Below, piece by piece: positions 4,556 through 6,290 of a stretch of DNA of 6,290 nucleotides. The DNA is from an uncultured Coleofasciculus sp. (GTDB taxonomy: Bacteria; Cyanobacteriota; Cyanobacteriia; Cyanobacteriales; Coleofasciculaceae), in the NCBI GenBank assembly GCA_902805485.1, contig CADCTM010000573.1, positions 3,369 to 9,658 on the forward strand, written 5' to 3'. Under the pieces are notes generated by a model. The model saw nothing but the letters and a program-made list of their open reading frames with translations, did not search any database and was not told where the DNA came from. Made by a program: the position numbers and the translations under genes. Each line of letters begins with the position of its first letter. Positions within the stretch are counted from its first letter, which is position 1.

Positions 4556-6205
4556 ATGATTGTCAACTCAACTATTCAAGAAAGTGTCGTTAATAGTTCC
4601 ACATCGATTAAGGATCAAGACCGAATTCTTGCCGCAATTGATATTGGGACGAATTCAATTCATATGGTCGTGGTTCGGGTTCATCCAGCCATACCTGCTT
4701 TTACGATTATTGCTAAGGAGAAGGATACAGTACGACTTGGCGATCGCGATCCAAAAACGGGCGATCTGACTCCTGCTGCCATGAAAAGAGCGATTTCCGC
4801 TTTGCAACGCTGTCAGGAATTAGCAAAAAGTTTCAATGCCGAACAAATTGTTGCTGTTGCCACTAGTGCCGTCCGAGAAGCCCCGAATGGGCGCGATTTT
4901 TTGAAGCGAGTTGATGCTGAATTAGGCTTATTTGTCAATCTAATTTCTGGTCAAGAAGAAGCACGGCGAATTTATTTGGGTGTGCTGTCTGGCATGGAAT
5001 TTAACAGCACCCCGCACATTATTATTGATATCGGTGGCGGCTCTACGGAATTAATTTTAGGAGATAGTCACGAACCTCGGTCTTTGAGCAGTACGAAGGT
5101 TGGAGCTGTCCGTTTAACGGCTGAATATATCACCACTGATCCGATTAGTAACAGCGAGCTGCTATCTTTGCAAGCTTATATCCGGGGAATGTTAGAACGC
5201 CCTGTTGAGGAGTTACTTGCTCATCTGCAACCGGGGGAACAGCCGCGTTTAGTAGGGACATCGGGGACAATTGAAACACTGGCAATTATTCATGCCAGAG
5301 AAAAGTTGGGGATGGTGCCGAATCTTCTGACAGGATATCAGTTGAGTCGCAAAGATTTAAAAGAAATAGTCAGGCGTTTAGCTTTGATGGGTTACGCCGA
5401 ACGCGCCGCAATTCCAGGAATGTCAGACCGTCGCTCGGAAATTATTGTAGCAGGAGCGCTCATTTTATTAGAAGCGATGACGTTGCTAAATATAGAGTTC
5501 TTAATTATTGGAGAACGTGCGCTTCGGGAAGGGGTAATAGTTGACTGGATGCTCACTCATGGTTTGATTGAAAACCGACTGCGCTATCAAGGATCTGTCC
5601 GTCAACGAAGTGTGATTAAAATTGCCCAAAAATATCAGGTAAATCGAGATTATAGCGATCGCGTTGCTCAATTTGCCCTGAGTTTATTTGACCAAACTAA
5701 AGGTTCTCTCCATAACTGCAATGCCGAAGCACGGGAGCTGCTTTGGGCGGCGGCTATTCTGCACAATTGCGGTTTATTCGTCAGCCATTCCGCCTATCAC
5801 AAACACTCGTATTACCTAATCCGCAACGGTGAACTTCTCGGGTTTGCAGAAGTCGAAGTGGAAGTGATTGCTAATATTGCTCGTTATCATCGCCGGAATA
5901 CACCGAAGAAAAAGCACGAAAGTTACAGTAATTTACCAGATAAACAGCATCGGCAGTTGGTAAATCAACTGAGTGCAATATTACGGCTTGCTGTTGCTTT
6001 GGATCGCCGACAAATTGGTGCAGTTCAACAAGTGCGTTATGAATATCGCCGGGATATTCAAGAACTGTATTTACATCTACAAGCTTCTTTTCCAGGTGAT
6101 GACTGTGCGTTGGAATTGTGGAGTTTGAATTATGAGAAACCTGTGTTTGAGGCGGAGTACAGCGTAAAATTAGTAGCAAAGCTAGAACCTGCGACTTTGA
6201 TATGA
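4556..6205 (+). CDS. ppx: Ppx/GppA exopolyphosphatase with C-terminal HD-like domain
   Basis: The enzyme releases phosphate from the ends of inorganic polyphosphate. Some family members also hydrolyse pppGpp to ppGpp, so the exact substrate is not settled by sequence. The 549-residue cytosolic protein has the full two-part architecture. The actin-like N-terminal half carries phosphate-1 loop AIDIGTNS (27-34), SGQEEA (131-136, with the presumed catalytic Glu), phosphate-2 loop DIGGGSTEL (158-166, Asp158 and Glu165) and GTSGT (234-238), then PGMSDRRSE (287-295). The C-terminal HD-like region (about 345-490) includes LHNCGLFVSH (402-411), HKHSYY (415-420) and ARYHRR (442-447). The canonical HD Asp is replaced by Asn404, so this part is more likely structural or polyphosphate-binding than hydrolytic. 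The first 22 residues before the first strand are poorly conserved in type, so the start is likely but not certain. It is transcribed divergently from ubiA, and two HIP1 sites lie inside. Confidence 0.95.
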   Translation: MIVNSTIQESVVNSSTSIKDQDRILAAIDIGTNSIHMVVVRVHPAIPAFTIIAKEKDTVRLGDRDPKTGDLTPAAMKRAISALQRCQELAKSFNAEQIVAVATSAVREAPNGRDFLKRVDAELGLFVNLISGQEEARRIYLGVLSGMEFNSTPHIIIDIGGGSTELILGDSHEPRSLSSTKVGAVRLTAEYITTDPISNSELLSLQAYIRGMLERPVEELLAHLQPGEQPRLVGTSGTIETLAIIHAREKLGMVPNLLTGYQLSRKDLKEIVRRLALMGYAERAAIPGMSDRRSEIIVAGALILLEAMTLLNIEFLIIGERALREGVIVDWMLTHGLIENRLRYQGSVRQRSVIKIAQKYQVNRDYSDRVAQFALSLFDQTKGSLHNCNAEARELLWAAAILHNCGLFVSHSAYHKHSYYLIRNGELLGFAEVEVEVIANIARYHRRNTPKKKHESYSNLPDKQHRQLVNQLSAILRLAVALDRRQIGAVQQVRYEYRRDIQELYLHLQASFPGDDCALELWSLNYEKPVFEAEYSVKLVAKLEPATLI

Positions 6206-6290
6206 GTTAACAATCTGAATTTTCAATTGAATTAAAGTTGGAAACTCAAAGTGCGATCGCTTTTACAGGAATACAGGCGATAAAATTAAT
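6206..6290. other. Non-coding tail after ppx
   Basis: An AT-rich stretch follows the ppx stop. It contains the 10-base palindrome TTCAATTGAA (6222-6231) and one HIP1 octamer at 6253-6260. The palindrome is too AT-rich and lacks a following T-run, so no intrinsic terminator for ppx is supported. No further gene starts within the window. Confidence 0.4.

Larger units (their letters stand above)
296..6260. repeat. Ten dispersed HIP1 octamers (GCGATCGC)
   Basis: Copies begin at 296, 393, 1803, 2332, 2911, 3616, 4095, 4740, 5655 and 6253. Nine lie inside genes and one in the 3' tail. HIP1 is the over-represented palindrome of many cyanobacterial genomes and contains GATC. The even spread across all the larger genes and one small gene suggests that the whole window shares one genomic background, with no obvious recently acquired island. 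Confidence 0.95.

Noticed and set aside
6222..6231. TTCAATTGAA palindrome as a ppx terminator
   Set aside because: It is AT-only in the core, too weak, and not followed by a T-run.
1..6290. A hidden defence, mobile or biosynthetic system
   Set aside because: No nuclease, toxin, transposase, integrase, reverse transcriptase or repeat-array signature was seen; most genes are housekeeping families with even HIP1 content.

Overview
The window looks like a piece of a cyanobacterial chromosome, probably from a filamentous or otherwise large-genome lineage. Two things point there. The octamer GCGATCGC (HIP1) occurs ten times in 6.3 kb, where about 0.1 would be expected by chance. The UbiA protein closely resembles the cyanobacterial 4-hydroxybenzoate solanesyltransferase of plastoquinone synthesis. 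The species cannot be named from the sequence alone. I see no tRNA, rRNA, CRISPR array, transposase or integrase.

Layout, left to right. (1) 67-1362, plus strand: a 431-residue protein of unknown function built from seven copies of an [LF]-N-[ND]-x-x-x-[IVL] repeat, best read as a seven-bladed propeller-like fold. (2) 1392-1607 and 1649-1885, minus strand: two small uncharacterised proteins of 71 and 78 residues, tail-to-tail with gene 1. They probably form a transcription unit, and a hairpin abuts the start codon of the second. (3) 2022-2636, minus strand: a 204-residue soluble superoxide dismutase with Mn-type active-site residues. It has its own promoter candidate, with an inverted repeat in the spacer, and an intrinsic terminator at 1937-1968. 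(4) 2883-3374, minus strand: a small SLOG/LOG-like Rossmann protein. (5) 3471-4355, minus strand: UbiA-type prenyltransferase. (6) 4556-6205, plus strand: Ppx/GppA exopolyphosphatase with a C-terminal HD-like domain, divergent from ubiA across a 200-bp intergenic region.

Functionally this is mostly housekeeping: quinone synthesis for the photosynthetic and respiratory chains, superoxide detoxification, and polyphosphate/(p)ppGpp-related phosphate metabolism. I see no convincing defence, mobile or biosynthetic system. The parts least explained by known biology are the seven-repeat protein, the two small proteins downstream of the dismutase, and three local structures: the hairpin before 1607, the inverted repeat in the sod promoter, and the degenerate hairpin repeat at 3385-3421. 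Two start codons were moved inward from the longest open frames (sod and the 78-residue protein), because clear ribosome-binding sites precede the internal ATGs and the upstream extensions run through a promoter and a terminator.
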